64,000 nucleotides of DNA from Kalaharituber pfeilii (Eukaryota; Ascomycota; Pezizomycetes; Pezizales; Pezizaceae). This document shows, one piece after another, positions 42,151 to 53,059 of this stretch (position 1 is its first letter; each line of letters opens with the position of its first letter). A model generated the notes under the pieces. It was given only the letters and a program-made list of their open reading frames with translations. It was not told the DNA's origin and ran no database searches. The stretch covers positions 1-64,000 of the forward strand of contig WHUZ01000019.1 in NCBI GenBank assembly GCA_015179045.1, given 5' to 3'. Both the position numbers and the translations under genes were made by a program.

Positions 42151-44758
42151 TACAGGTGGCATTAATTTCACTGACAACATTGGACCTACCAGTGAACTCG
42201 GGCCCGCAGAGCCTGACAGACGAATTGACCTCCAATGTAAAAAAGCTGACTGAGAGGCTATGCAAGGCACTTGCAGGCACTTCGAGCCGTTCAGCTCCAG
42301 GGCCTGATGGCATCAGCTATAGATTCATCAAGCTGGTCAATAAAACAGTGCTAGGAGAGCAGTTAATGAAGGAGCTGGCTGCTGAGCTGGCTACAGCCAG
42401 GATGCCGAAGGATTGGCAATTCAGCAAGGTGATCATGATCCCGAAGTCTGGCAGGGATCTTACGCAAGCAAAGAGCTGGAGGCCTATTCAACTCATTAAT
42501 TGTGTGGGAAAACTGATGGAGAAGGTGGTTGCTGATGACTTGCAAGAAGCTGGACTATTCCACCATGGGCAGTTTGGAGGAGTGAGAGGAAGGTCTGCAA
42601 TTGATGCCTTATTTCGGGCAGTTGTGAAGAGCCAGAGAGCCCTGGCACGTGGCGGTGGGGCAGTGTGGATTATGGAGGATGTCAAGGGAGGCTTTGGGAA
42701 CACACGTTGGGATATGGTCAAGCACCGAGTACAGGGTTCTAAAGCTGAAAAATGATTGCCCTGGTTAGAAACCTTCTTCGGGAGCGAGAGTTTGAGGTGG
42801 AATGGAATGGACAGGTGAGGGGCAATGGCAAGTCGAAATGTAGGTGTGCCGCAGGGCTCGCCTTTATCCCCAGTTGTGTTTCTCATCTACATGGCACCAA
42901 TTCTAGAAGATATGGAAACAAAGGTAGCTGCAGCAGTGAGAGACTGTGAAGTGGAGCTGCCCTCATTTGTAGGTGATATGAACTGTGTCATTCTGGATTG
43001 GGAAGGAGGAAAGGATATGAGAAGAGTTGGGGAGAGAATTGCAGGAGTAGTCAGGGAGGTTGCTGAAGCTCACGGTCTACCACTGGAGACCTCAAAGGAG
43101 GAGGTCCTAGTCATGGGCAAGAAGGCCAAGAGAAGGGCAGATGTTGAGAGGTGCAAGTGGCTAGGGGTGATTTGTGACAGTACTCTTGATTTCGACCTCC
43201 ACTGGAAAAGCCGGATCGAGAAAGCCAGAAACTCATGGGCGCACTGTCTGGACTAGGCAACTCTCAATGGGGAATGAGTCCTATCTCATGGAGAAAGGCT
43301 TATACAGGCATGGTAAGGGCAGTAGCCCTTTGGGGGTCCGAAATTGGGTGGAGAGGCCAGAAGCAGTGGAGAGAGGAATTTGAGAGGTTGCAGTCAGTAT
43401 CAAGCACTCCGCAAATGTACTGGTGCAGTTCAAGAGGCAGCGAGAGTAACGGTCGAGGCCATTGCCGGAGTAGAGAGTGTAACGACGATCCTCGATCAAG
43501 GCCAAGCAAGGTATGCACTGAGATCAGTGAGGGACCCTACAGGAGTGGGGGACCTGTGGCCTGAAAGCTTCAGTGGAATGGTAGCCTCAGACCCAGACAG
43601 AGAGGGGAGAGGGGGAGGGACTGGAGAGACTTTAGCTTGGGTTATGCTACAGACAAAAATGATGGATTTGAGTCAGTAGCTGGAAAGATTGCGAGCACTC
43701 TCGAGGTCGATGAGGAGGAGAGAGTGTCCTGGGGACGAGATGTACACCTACTGCAGGCAGACATTGAGGTCATTGACCTCAAGCTGTGCAAGGAAGACAC
43801 CCCAGCCAAATGGGAAAAGGCCATCAATGAGGCTAAGAGTGACTCGGTAGCTATTTTCACAGATGGCAGCCGCAGTGAGGAAGGCGGTGTTGGTGGCGGA
43901 TGGTGCTGGAGGCAGGTGGTAGCAGGTGAGTCAGAAGGGTCCCGGTGGGTAGGCACAAAAGCAACTGTGTGGGACGGCAAGGTCTCAGGAATGAAGAGTG
44001 CCCTTGAAGCAGTTGATGGCAGTGAAAAAGTGCTACTGTTCGCAGACTCTCAGGCAGCTATCAGTGCAGTCCAGAAAGCAGGAAAAACTGGCAAGGCAAG
44101 GACTGCAGATCTAGCACGGGTGATAGAGCTGATTGCAGAGAGGCGGCAAAGGTTAAGGGAGGCGGATGCAGTGAAGCTGGCATGGGTCAAGGCCCACGTG
44201 GGGATAGAAGGCAATGAGAAGGCGGATGAGTTGGCCAAAGAGGGGGCCAAGGGCATGAGGTATGATGGGCAGGCCACTGAGGGTGGGCTGCGTCAAGAGT
44301 TAGTTCGAAAAAGAAAAGAGGAGAGGGAGCGTGCAGGGTTTGGGAAGGGCAAATTCGTAAAGTGGGGCAGGAGAGCACTCACAAATTACACTTGGCTGCG
44401 GACTGGAAAAGGCGGAGCTATGTGGAGGAGGATGGTCAGTGGCGAGGAGGTACAATGTACATGTGGTGAGGCATGCAGTGCTGAGAATGTGGTGTTCAGG
44501 TGCACCGAACTGGAGCGACCCCAGAGGAAGGACAAAGATGGGGCGCATGTCACCTGGCAGTCCTGGGAGGACCTAGAGGAGAAAGGGTGGAAGCAAGAAG
44601 GTGTGGAGGGCGACCCGGTCGAGTACTGGTTTGCCTGCCTCGATCTGGGGTAGCCGGGGACGGAGAGCACTGAGTGCTCAAGATGTGCATGTAGATTCCG
44701 TAGTTAGGTGTTCCAAACCTGGCCCGGGTATATGGGTCCCTGCCATAGGCTGATAGCC

Positions 44759-46111
44759 TTTTTTTTTTTTTTTTTTTATTTCATTTATCGCATGCCGCCC
44801 TAAGGGCTATGGCGATGTTTAGCTAAATAAGTAAAAAAGAAGGTTAAAAACAGCGACAGAAGCATTCCCGCCTAAAAAACCCCAATCCTAACCCCGACCT
44901 AAATACATGTATTTCCCGCTGTTTCCATTTGTGTTGCGGGGGGAAAAGCGGCCAGCCGTCTGCCTCACCTCCGTCCCCTTTCGGCCTCGTACTGGCATTC
45001 GAGCTCGTCTTCTTCCCTTCCCCCAACAGTATGTCCTTCCTTCGCAACCAGCGAACCCCAACAATCTTCTTAAGGTCCTTATTGTCTTCGCCCAGCCATC
45101 GTTGTACCTTCCCCAAGTCCCTTCTCAACGCGACCCCGTGTACAACGATCCCGGTCTTGACCTTGTCCCTCGGCTTCGGTGGAGGTGTCCGCCTCTTCCC
45201 CTTGGATCGACCGCGAAACGCCTCCTCTTGAGTCGGCAGCGGTTGTCTCTTCGGCGGCGACGGTGGTGATGGTGGTGGTGGTGGTGGCGCAGGTGGTGCC
45301 TCCCGTGACTGTGGTGGTGGTGGCTGTGGTGGCGATGGTGGCTGCGCCGATGCAAGTGGTGTCGGTGGGCCTTCGCCGAGGCGGGGTGCCTTTCTCTTCC
45401 TTGTCCTGGTCGAAATCGGCGGTGATGCCGCCCGCTTCTCCTTACCTCCGACGGGAGGCTGTGGTGGTGGTGGCGGTGGTGGCGGTGCGGTGGCGGTGGT
45501 GGTGGCGTTGGCTCCACTGGAGGCGTCTCCACCGACATGATGGGGCTGAGCCCCAGTGTCTGTGGTGGCGGTGGTGGTGGTGGAGGTGGTGAGGGTGGGG
45601 AGGGCAGGAATGTCTTTATGTCCGGTCTCGCTGGACCGTCCTTAAAGCTGAAAACGAGGTGGTTCCCGTTCTCTGGTTGCCCCTGTGAATTGGCACCTAA
45701 GTACTCGTATCGCCATCATCCGACGAGGGTTGTGAAGAAGGTTTCCCTCTCCTCTTCGTCCAAACATTCCCAAAATTTCACTCTGGGCCTCATGGCGCGA
45801 GGCGGTGGGTTTCTGCCTTTTGGCGGCATTGTCGTTTGATTGGCTGTGTTGAGCTCGGGAGTGCCTATTGGACCTTGGCGCCGACGTGGTGTGGTGGCAA
45901 CGAGGTGTTGAGCTGAAGATTCCTCGCGATTTTGCCCCTCGGGGGAAAACCGCAGTGTCAGGTATTTGGGAAAGAAAATTAGATCAAAGTGCTCAGCACG
46001 CTGAGAGCTTTCGATCTATGTAGGTTTCAGCGGGGGGAGCGTTGTGGTTGTGGAGTCGCTTCCAAACGCTCGTCCTGTGGTGGTTGTTGTAGGTGTTGGA
46101 TCACTGTGAGT
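44759..46111 (-). mobile_element. Complete ORF1-only element, 1353 bp, 11-bp duplication
   Basis: Inserted into the tail of LINE-C: GGCTGATAGCC is duplicated at 44748-44758 and 46112-46122. Minus strand: 5' leader from 46111, ATG near 45831 (MPPKGRNPPPRAMRP), N-terminal block, proline-rich linker, RRM-like domain, 3' UTR, CATCGCCATAGCCCTTAGGG, GGCATGCGATAAATG and poly(A). Both ends are defined by the duplication, so this gives the full architecture of the non-autonomous family. Confidence 0.94.
44844..45832 (-). pseudogene. ORF1-like protein of the complete ORF1-only element
   Basis: N-terminal block: RVKFWECLDEEERETFFTTL, then a TGA before WRYEYLGAN, then HLVFSFKDGPARPDIKTF. Linker: polyproline with the LGLSPIMSVETPP motif, and PPISTRTRKRKAPRLGEG. 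C-terminal: RRDLGKVQRWLGEDNKDLKK, IVGVRWLRRKDILLGEGKK, after which the frame shifts and the VVVYLE and RVRLG strands are damaged or deleted. Length if intact about 320 residues. Related to 15614-16678. Confidence 0.65.
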
Positions 46112-46429
46112 GGCTGATAGCCTGTATGCGGGGTTACGTGAATAAAAAAAAAAAAAAAAAAAAAGATTATTTCATGCATATGAACCATGTCTGGCGCTTA
46201 TGGTGTTTCGGTTATTATTATCGTTGACTCATACACCTCTCGGTTGGATTATAGTTTCTTTTCTGTTATGGTTTTGAAGTCACATTATATCTCACTTTCT
46301 GTGTATGTAAGCTGGGCAATTCTGCCACTTCTTAATAGATCAGACTCAACGAGCTTGCCTTTCATTCCCTTCGTGAATACAAGCACTTACCAAAAAGGAC
46401 TTCGCTTATTTTGATAGGTTACTCACCCT

Positions 46430-47148
46430 CCTATGCCCGATTCCTACAATTATACAGAAGTTCCATGTATTTACCCTGGATTCCCTATTGATATTTCATT
46501 ATGTTCTGTATCTCTTGAACCTTCTGCTCCAGATGCTGAACTAGATTCTTCTTTTGCTACTGCTAGTTACTGCTTTCACTACTTTTGATGATCCTCCTCT
46601 CTTCTTACCTGTATATGTATCACAGTCAAATTCAAGTTCCACTTTAGTGGATTCAGAGCCCATAGCTTCCTATGCATTTCTAGACCAGGGTGTGCAAGGG
46701 AATTTCATACATCCTAGGCTGGTTAAAGAGGTCGGATTCCAGGTTCAACCTATTACTCAAAGTGTCAAGCTCAAATTCATAGACGGAAAATTTGCTCGGA
46801 ACTCCATAATATCAGAAGGATATATAGTTGAACTCGAAATAAATGGCCACTATAAGCTTCGAGAATTCGGAGTAACAGACACCTGTGGCGATAACCCCTT
46901 GGTCCTCGGAATGGGTTGGCAGTGACATCATAATATCCAAATTGATCATAAAAACAATACTCTGCAATTTGGACCCAAGTTCCACTCCTACAACTCCGAA
47001 AATAACATTACGTCACTTTTGCCTACTAAACTTAGAGACTCAAATATCTCTCCTCCAGACCAAAACACAATTGAATTTGTCAATGCTGCTGCATTCAATG
47101 TTCTTGCTAAATAATACTCAGCCTACAATTTAACTATCACTGATATAG
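46430..47148 (+). pseudogene. Ty3/gypsy protease region
   Basis: SYAFLDQGVQGNFIHPRLVK is a retroviral-type aspartic protease site (D-Q-G for D-S/T-G). The sequence continues VEDLEINGHY-like and GDNPLVLGMGW, then (frame change at 46926) FVNAAAFNVLAK and NLTITD before the hAT insertion. The continuation after the insertion is reverse transcriptase at 49757, so both belong to one pol gene. The region 46164-46430 has no recognised domain. Confidence 0.8.
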
Positions 47149-47154
47149 TAGTGA

Positions 47155-47214
47155 TTTTTTTTTTTTTTTTTTTTTTTTTTCATTACTCGCATACCGCCTA
47201 TCAGGCTACGGCGA
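47155..47214 (-). mobile_element. Solo type A LINE tail, 60 bp, 13-bp duplication
   Basis: T run and CATTACTCGCATACCGCC, GGCTACGGCGA between GATATAGTAGTGA copies at 47142-47154 and 47215-47227. The duplicate includes the first bases of the hAT TIR, so it came after the hAT insertion. Confidence 0.95.
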
Positions 47215-47368
47215 GATATAGTAGTGAGCGGCACGAGCTAGCTCGAGCCGAGCTGGAGGGTGAGCTCGAGCTGGCCTGGCATGAGCTCGAGCCTAGATTG
47301 ATTATATACATAATATTGACAAACTAAACTAAACTAAGCTAAATTTTCATCTTTCTCACTACTATCAG

Positions 47369-49441
47369 TTAAAGGAGGCTTTAACATCGTGAGGAAGGAG
47401 GTGGTCCTGAGAAGGATTGAGGAGAGGGGGAGCGAGGGGGTGAGAAAGAAGCGGAGGTGGCTGGAGGAGTTTATGGGAGGCAGGGAGTTCGGAGTGTGGT
47501 GGGACGGCGAGGAGAAAGGGAGGGGCAGGTCGAACGTGGGGGTTCCGCAAGGATCACCACTGTCACCGGTCATCTTCCTCATCTTCATGGCACCCACCAT
47601 TGAGAAGATGGAGAGAAGGCTGAGGGGGGTGGCGATGGGGGCGGAGGTAGAAGTGCCATCGTATGTTGACGACCTGGCAGCAACGATCCTAGACTGGCAC
47701 GGGTACTGGGATATGGGGCGGCTCAGGGAGAAGGTGAAGGTGGCGATGGCGGAGGTGGCGGAGGAAGACCAGATCCCGCTGGAGGAGTCGAAGTGGGAGA
47801 TGATAACCTTCGGGGTGGGAAGGAGGTGGAAGAAAGAGGGGGAGATGCTAAAGTGGTTAGGGGTCATCTTCGATGAGAACTTGACCTTTGGCGCACATTG
47901 GCGAAACAGGCTGAGCCGAGCGCGGAGGCTGACGGGGGCTCTCTCGGGACTGGGCAACCGGAACTGGGGGATGTCTCCACGCAGCTGGAGGCAAGCCTAC
48001 ACGGGGATGGTGAGGGCGGTGGCAATGTGGGGAAGCGAGATCGGGTGGAGGGGACAGAAGGAATGGAGGAAGGAGATGGAGAGAGTCCAGCTGCAGGTGT
48101 TGAAGAAGGCGGCTGGAGGAGGGAGAGGAGCGGGGGTAGGAGGGGTGAGTGCGGTGTGTGGAGTGGAGGACGTGGAGACGGTCCTGGATGGCGCGCAAGC
48201 GAGGGCGATCGTCCGGGAGGTGGAGACGCCGTCAGAGCTGGCGGAGCTTTGCACGGGCGACTTCGGAGGGAGTGAGGAGAGAGAGGAGGAGGCGAGAAAC
48301 TGGAGAGACTGGGGGGTGCAGTGGGCGGTGGTCGAGAATGAGGGGTATGAAGCAGTGCTGGACCGCTGGCAAGGTCAGTGGGCGAGGTTCTCGGAGGAGG
48401 GGGAGGAGATCTCGTGGGGAGGGGGGTGTGAGAAGGTGGAGGTGGAAGTGGTGGAGAGGCGGAAAGGAGAAGTGGAGACGAGGGGGGAGTGGGAAGCCGC
48501 GATCGGGGAAGCCGGAAGAAAAAGGGCAGTCCTTTTCTCCGACGGCAGCAAGATCGAGGACAGCAAGGTGGGAGCAGGGGTGTGGGGAGGTCGGGAGCCG
48601 TGGCGGAGGTGGTGGGGAGAACGGCGACGGTGTTCGATGGGGAGGTGAGGGGAGTGAGAAAGGCGCTGGAGAGTGTGGAGGAGGAGGTCCCTGTACTGAT
48701 CTGTTTAGATTCTGAGGCTGCCGTCATGGCGATCCAGAAGGCAGGCAGGGAGGGAAAGGGGAAAACCGAGGATGTGAGGAGAGTGGTGGATGCCGTAGCG
48801 AGGAGGAAGAAGAAGGGAGGGGATGCGAAGCTGATGTGGGTCAAGGCTCACATCGGAATCGCAGGAAATGAGAAGGCGGATGAGTGGGCGAAGAAGGGGA
48901 CGGTGATGCAGGGGAAGGAGGTGGCCACCGGAAGTGGGGTGCGCCAGAGGGTGAAGGCGTGGAGGAAGGAGAAGAGAGAAGTGGACGGCTTTGGAGGAGG
49001 AAAGGTCATGGAGTGGAATAGGATAGCAGTATCCAATTTCACTGCCTTGCGCCTGGAGAGAGGGAGGTGTGCGGTGTGGTTGAAGAGGATAGGGGCAGCT
49101 GAGTCGGATAAGTGCAGGTGCGGGGAGGTGCAAACCGGGGAGCACGCTTTCCGATGCAGAAGTCAGAAGAACCGCCCAGAAGGTTTTGAGAGGTGGAGCG
49201 ACATGGGAAAGGATTGGAAAAGAAAGGCGGAGAATGGAGAGGAGTATGATATTTTAGAGAATTTCTTTTCCAGGGTCAAGTTCTAGAAGGTAGGAGAATG
49301 CGGGGTCAAGTTCTAGAAGCTAGGAGAGCGGGGGCGACGGCGCGTGGGGCCATGTATGTAGAGAGTTAGTTTAGCCTGTCTCCGGGCTATGAGGGCTTGC
49401 CCAGGGACCCTGCCATGGCTTAGTGCTACAAGCGGGGTTAT

Positions 49442-49479
<38 letters not shown>
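47369..49479 (+). mobile_element. 5'-truncated LINE-B, 2.1 kb, 13-bp duplication
   Basis: TCACTACTATCAG flanks it at 47356-47368 and 49480-49492. It contains the second half of ORF2 and ends with CCCTGCCATGGCTTAGTGCT, ACAAGCGGGGTTATGTGATT and about 30 A (type B tail). It lies inside the hAT element. Confidence 0.95.
47371..49286 (+). pseudogene. LINE-B ORF2 (partial): reverse transcriptase palm and RNase H
   Basis: SNVGVPQGSPLSPVIFLIFM, VPSYVDDLAATILDW (intact YVDD), LKWLGVIFDENLTFGAHW, LTGALSGLGNRNWGMSPRSW and MWGSEIGWRGQKEWRKEMER cover palm and thumb. RNase H: VLFSDGSKIEDSKVGAGVWG, CLDSEAAVMAIQKAG, MWVKAHIGIAGNEKADEWAK. Terminal cluster CRCGEVQTGEHAFRCRS. One frameshift near 48590 separates RNase H motif 1 from motif 2; otherwise no stops, so this copy is much younger than the RIP-marked elements. 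The truncation removed endonuclease and fingers. Confidence 0.9.
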
Positions 49480-49482
<3 letters not shown>

Positions 49483-49756
49483 CTACTATCAGCTAAATTG
49501 AGCATTTCGAAGTTGTTGGTAGGCCAGAATGAGCTACAAGTCTCTAATTATTACTATATTAGGTATTTACAGTTTACGAAAGCTTGCACTGGCTAAGCAT
49601 TTTAGCGAGCTAGCAAGAAAAACACTAGCATGATCTTGGCTCGTTTGAGCTCGAGCTCCAGATCAATCGAGCTCGAGCTAGCTCGTACAAGCTCGGGCTC
49701 GAGCTGGCTCGACCTGGCTCGACCTGGCTCGGCTCGTGCCGCTTACTATGATATAG

Positions 49757-51290
49757 ACTATGAAATCTACTACTGAGTTAGTTAAGAAGCTACTAGAACT
49801 ATAAGAAACGTTAACAGTGAACAGAATATCAAAGCAATGATCTAAAGGAGTGAAGACCGACACCGCCACCGTCCTGCCCTAGATCCCTGCATCTATATTC
49901 CTGCTGAATATCATAGCTACCTTGATGTGTTCAGTAGAGAAGCTGCTGAAACTCTCTCACTTCATAGGCCCAGAGTTGACCATGCTATCATTCTAGAAAA
50001 AGGAAAAGCTCTACCATTTGGACCACTATACAGTTTGAATATCAAGGAACTGCTAGCACTAAGAGAATATCTTGAAGATAATCTACACAAAGGATTTATT
50101 TATGCATCTACATCATCTGCTGGAGCACTAGTCCTATTTATTCCAAAATCCGCTAGATCCCTATGCCTCTGTGTTGACTACCGAGGACTAAACAATGCTA
50201 TGATTAAAAATCGCTATGCTTGGCTACTGATCAGTGAAACTCTGGACCGGTTGAGACAAGCAAAGTACTTTATTAAGCTCGATATCTGTGAAGCATACTA
50301 TTAGATCAGGATCAAGGAAGATAATGAATGGAAAACAGCTTTCAGAACTCGATATAGCCACTTTAAATATACTGTTATGCCCTTTGGTCTTACCAATGCT
50401 CCTGCCACATTCTAAGCATATATTAACAATGTTTTTCGGGAATTCCATGATATCTTCTGTATACTCTACCTTGACGATATTATCATAGTTAGTGCTAACC
50501 TTATAGATTACCAAACACATGTACGAAAAGTACTACAACGCTTGCGAGAGCATAGTCTATTCCTTAAAGCTGAGAAATGTCGATTCTATAAACAAGAAAT
50601 CGGGTACCTAGGATTCATAGTATCAATAGACAGTATTAAGATGAACCTAAAAAAGGTTGAGGCCATTAAGAACTGGGAAGCACTACGAAGCATTAAGGAT
50701 ATTCAAACATTCTTAGGATTTACTAACTTCTACCGAAAGTTCATTCTAGTATACTCTAAAGTTGCTGGATCTATGTATGACCTACTTAAGAAGGGTATGA
50801 AGTTCATATGAGGAGAAAAACAACAACGTTCATTTGAAGCTCTTAAAGAAGCCTTTACCTCTATACTCATTCTCAAGTACTTTGACCTATCCAAGCTGGC
50901 AATTATAGAAACAAATGCATTGGACTATGTTATTGCTGGTGTACTCAGCCAAGAGCATAATAGAAAACTACACCCTGTCATATACTACTCTTATCGAATA
51001 AAGCCTGCTGAATGCAACTACGAAATCTATAATAAGGACTACTTGCTATAGTTAATGGCCTTAAGGAATGGAGGCACCACCTGTGTAGTAATGTATATGA
51101 TGAGGATATTACCATATATACTGATCATAGGAATCTAGTATACTTCATAAGTACTAAGGAACTAACAGCTAGACAAATTCGGTAGATAGAAACACTTACA
51201 GAATATAACTTTAAGATTGTATATCGAGAAGGGAAGAAAAATGAGAAAGCAGACTCCCTAACTAGGAGATCAGGAGAATCTTTCTAGGGA
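49757..51290 (+). pseudogene. Ty3/gypsy reverse transcriptase and RNase H
   Basis: [75 protein letters not shown] and FLGFTNFYRKFI are classic Ty3 motifs; the catalytic YLDD is intact. RNase H: TNALDYVIAGVLSQ, DHRNLVYF, REGKKNEKADSLTR. Stops at 50302-50304 (AYY*IRI), 50413-50415 (TF*AYIN) and 50809-50811 (FI*GEK) fit Gln or Trp codons changed by C-to-T, a RIP-like signature. Integrase is missing; LINE-B follows. Confidence 0.9.
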
Positions 51291-51449
51291 GGAGGACCAA
51301 AGACTTACACAATGCTATCAACTACTCTTGAAAACCCGAAGGGCAAGGGTCTTGGGTGCGGAGGAGCAGTTGACAGAGAATAAGGCAAAGGGGATGAGAA
51401 TGTGGGCAGACGACGTACAGAAGAACGTCGACTCCGGAGAAGATAAGGG

Positions 51450-52830
51450 ATGGCGGAGAGAGTGAAAAGGTTGGAGGATATGGTCGTTAGCATCCACGCG
51501 CATATGGGACTGGCAACGACGGAGGAGAAGGACAGGGCGGAGAAAAAAGAGACGGCAGTAGAGAGAGAAAATAGGGAGAAGGAAATGGAGAGGGAAAGGC
51601 AAGCGGAGGCGAGGAAGATTAAGAAGAGGGCGGAGGAACAGAAGAAGGCGGAAGAGGAGGAGGAACGCAAGCAGAAGGCAGCGGTCGAGGCGCACAACAC
51701 CTTAGACGCACAGCAGAAGATCAGGAAGAGAGAGCTTCTGATGGCCAGAGAGCTAGCGAGCAGGTTGGAGAGGGAAGCCATGGAAACGAGCAGGGAGGAG
51801 GACGAAAAGAAGGCAAGGGAGGCGAAAGAGGAAGCGGAGAGGATCGAGAGGGAGAATCGAGGTTTCCTCACGGCAGAGGTGAAGCAGGAGGGGGAAGGAT
51901 GGCAGGTGATCGGGGGGAAAAAGATGAAGAAAATGCAGATCACGTCCGAACACAAGGAGAGGTCGTGGCAAAGGGGGAGGCGTGGGAGAAAGAAAAGGAG
52001 AGGGGATTGAAAGTGTTTGAGCAGGCGAGGAGGATTGGAATCAACCGAAAAGAAGCCCATGTTCCGAGTCAGGAGGCTCAGCGTAAAAGGGAGGTGAGCG
52101 TGATGGAGAGAGTATGGGAAGTGGAGGAGGTCCCCGCGGGGATGAGGAATGAGGAGGTGCTTAAGAAGTGTAATAGCATAATCAGGCGATGTACGGGATA
52201 CGGTGAGAGTGTGGGTGGAAAATAAAAAAGGCGGTGAAATTAGTGGTAAAAGAGTACCAGTGCAGAAGGGGCTGTGACGGACGCAGAGATCACGGAAATT
52301 GTGAAGAAGGAGAACCCGGAGCTGAGAGCAGGCAACCGGGGGCCGCACAGATTTGCGTGGGCACCGAACCCACAGACGGCGAGGTCGAGTTCGGTAACGT
52401 TCGAAGTGGCCGATGCAGAGGAAGCGGACAGATTGTGCAAGGAAAGGATAATGATTTTGGGGAAGCCGAGGTGGGTGCAGCTGTGGAATCCGAAGGGGAA
52501 ACAGCAGCAAGGGAGAAGACCGGAGGTAATGCAGAACTGGAGAAGGAGGAGACCTTACCAGAAGGAATAACGAGGTCACCACCCCCAGTGAATGCCCCGA
52601 AAGGACCGAAGGGGAAAGGGGGACAGGCATGGAGGGGAATCGGGGGGGAATGGGACAAACACAGGGAGCACAGAGCCAGCAAGGGAGCGGAGGATTATAT
52701 GTCTGGTGTGTAAGAAGAAGGGCATGTGGCGAAGGAATGCGGTGATGAGGAGGCGAAGAGAGCATTCCGGCGGTCACAGAAAAGAGAAAAGGAACGGGAG
52801 AAGCAGGGAATGAAGGGGGGAAAAGAAAGA
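51450..52830 (+). pseudogene. LINE-B ORF1: coiled coil, RRM-like domain, zinc knuckle
   Basis: MAERVKRLEDMVVSIHAHMG starts a Lys/Glu-rich coiled coil (51500-51850). It is followed by GWQVIGGKKMKKMQI and, after frame changes, by an RRM-like part: DAEITEIVKKENPEL, RFAWAPNPQTARSSSVTFEV and KPRWVQLWNPKG. A zinc knuckle CLVCKKKG/HVAKEC near 52700-52740 is split by a one-base shift. The RRM-like part corresponds to the C-terminal domain of the ORF1-only elements, which stop just before the knuckle. Confidence 0.8.
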
Positions 52831-53059
52831 AAGTGGAAGGAGGAGGAGGGGGATAGTGTTCAATGCAAAAAGTCAGAAAGAAGCGGAGAGCTAAGCGCGA
52901 TCTTGCGGAAGCAGGAACGAAGGCTAAAGGAAAGGACAGGGAGAGGAGCTGGGATGAGAGGCAGAGGAGATGCAAGGGGTGAAGAAGGACGTGGAGGGTA
53001 TCGAAGATTCCGACTGGGCACCCACCCGGGACGAGAGGACTGAAGCCCCGAAATCCACA

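Larger units (their letters stand above)
40568..44653 (+). pseudogene. LINE-C ORF2: endonuclease, reverse transcriptase, RNase H
   Basis: Endonuclease (FQNVGGSLRNSD, LLGDFNAYHPAW, GDHAVVW), a repetitive spacer, reverse transcriptase (SAPGPDGISYRFIKLVNK, KSWRPIQLINCVGKLMEKV, GQFGGVRGRSAIDALFRAV, VGVPQGSPLSPVVFLIYMAP), RNase H (FTDGSRSEEGGVGGGW, FADSQAAISAV, AWVKAHVGIEGNEKADELAK) and the terminal cluster CTCGEACSAENVVFRC. The catalytic motif is FVGD instead of YVDD (Gly codon at 42972-42974), so the polymerase could not work. Frameshifts at about 42755, 43250 and 43640 and a tail insertion also break it. RNase H is intact from 43637 to the stop at 44651. Confidence 0.9.
37426..46163 (+). mobile_element. 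LINE-C (Tad1-like), nearly complete, three insertions
   Basis: ORF1, endonuclease, reverse transcriptase and RNase H in order, then a type C tail (GGTCCCTGCCATAGGCTGAT and after the insertion GCCTGTATGCGGGGTTACGT) with 22 A. Insertions: ORF1-only element (about 37735-38450), LINE-A end (41095-41247) and ORF1-only element (44759-46111). It begins inside gypsy integrase sequence. No convincing duplication was found at its ends. Confidence 0.9.
47149..49748 (-). mobile_element. hAT element in gypsy pol, non-autonomous, 8-bp duplication
   Basis: TGATATAG at 47141-47148 and 49749-49756 flanks TIRs TAGTGAGCGGCACGAGC (left, duplicated by the tail insertion) and its inverse (one change) ending GCCGCTTACTA. 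The right end resembles the left end of the hAT at 24705 (words GCTAAGCATTTTAGCGAGC, TATTAGGTATTTACAG), so orientation is reversed and the transposase is deleted. Without its insertions it is about 0.4 kb. Confidence 0.92.

Noticed and set aside
47864..48844. A 326-codon Ser/Pro/Leu-rich minus frame
   Set aside because: Shadow of LINE-B ORF2 in a GC-rich, purine-rich region; the sense strand carries the reverse transcriptase and RNase H motifs.
37077..51290. One continuous gypsy element from the integrase at 37 kb to the reverse transcriptase at 50 kb
   Set aside because: In gypsy elements integrase follows RNase H. Here the integrase fragment precedes protease, so it must come from another copy or a rearrangement.
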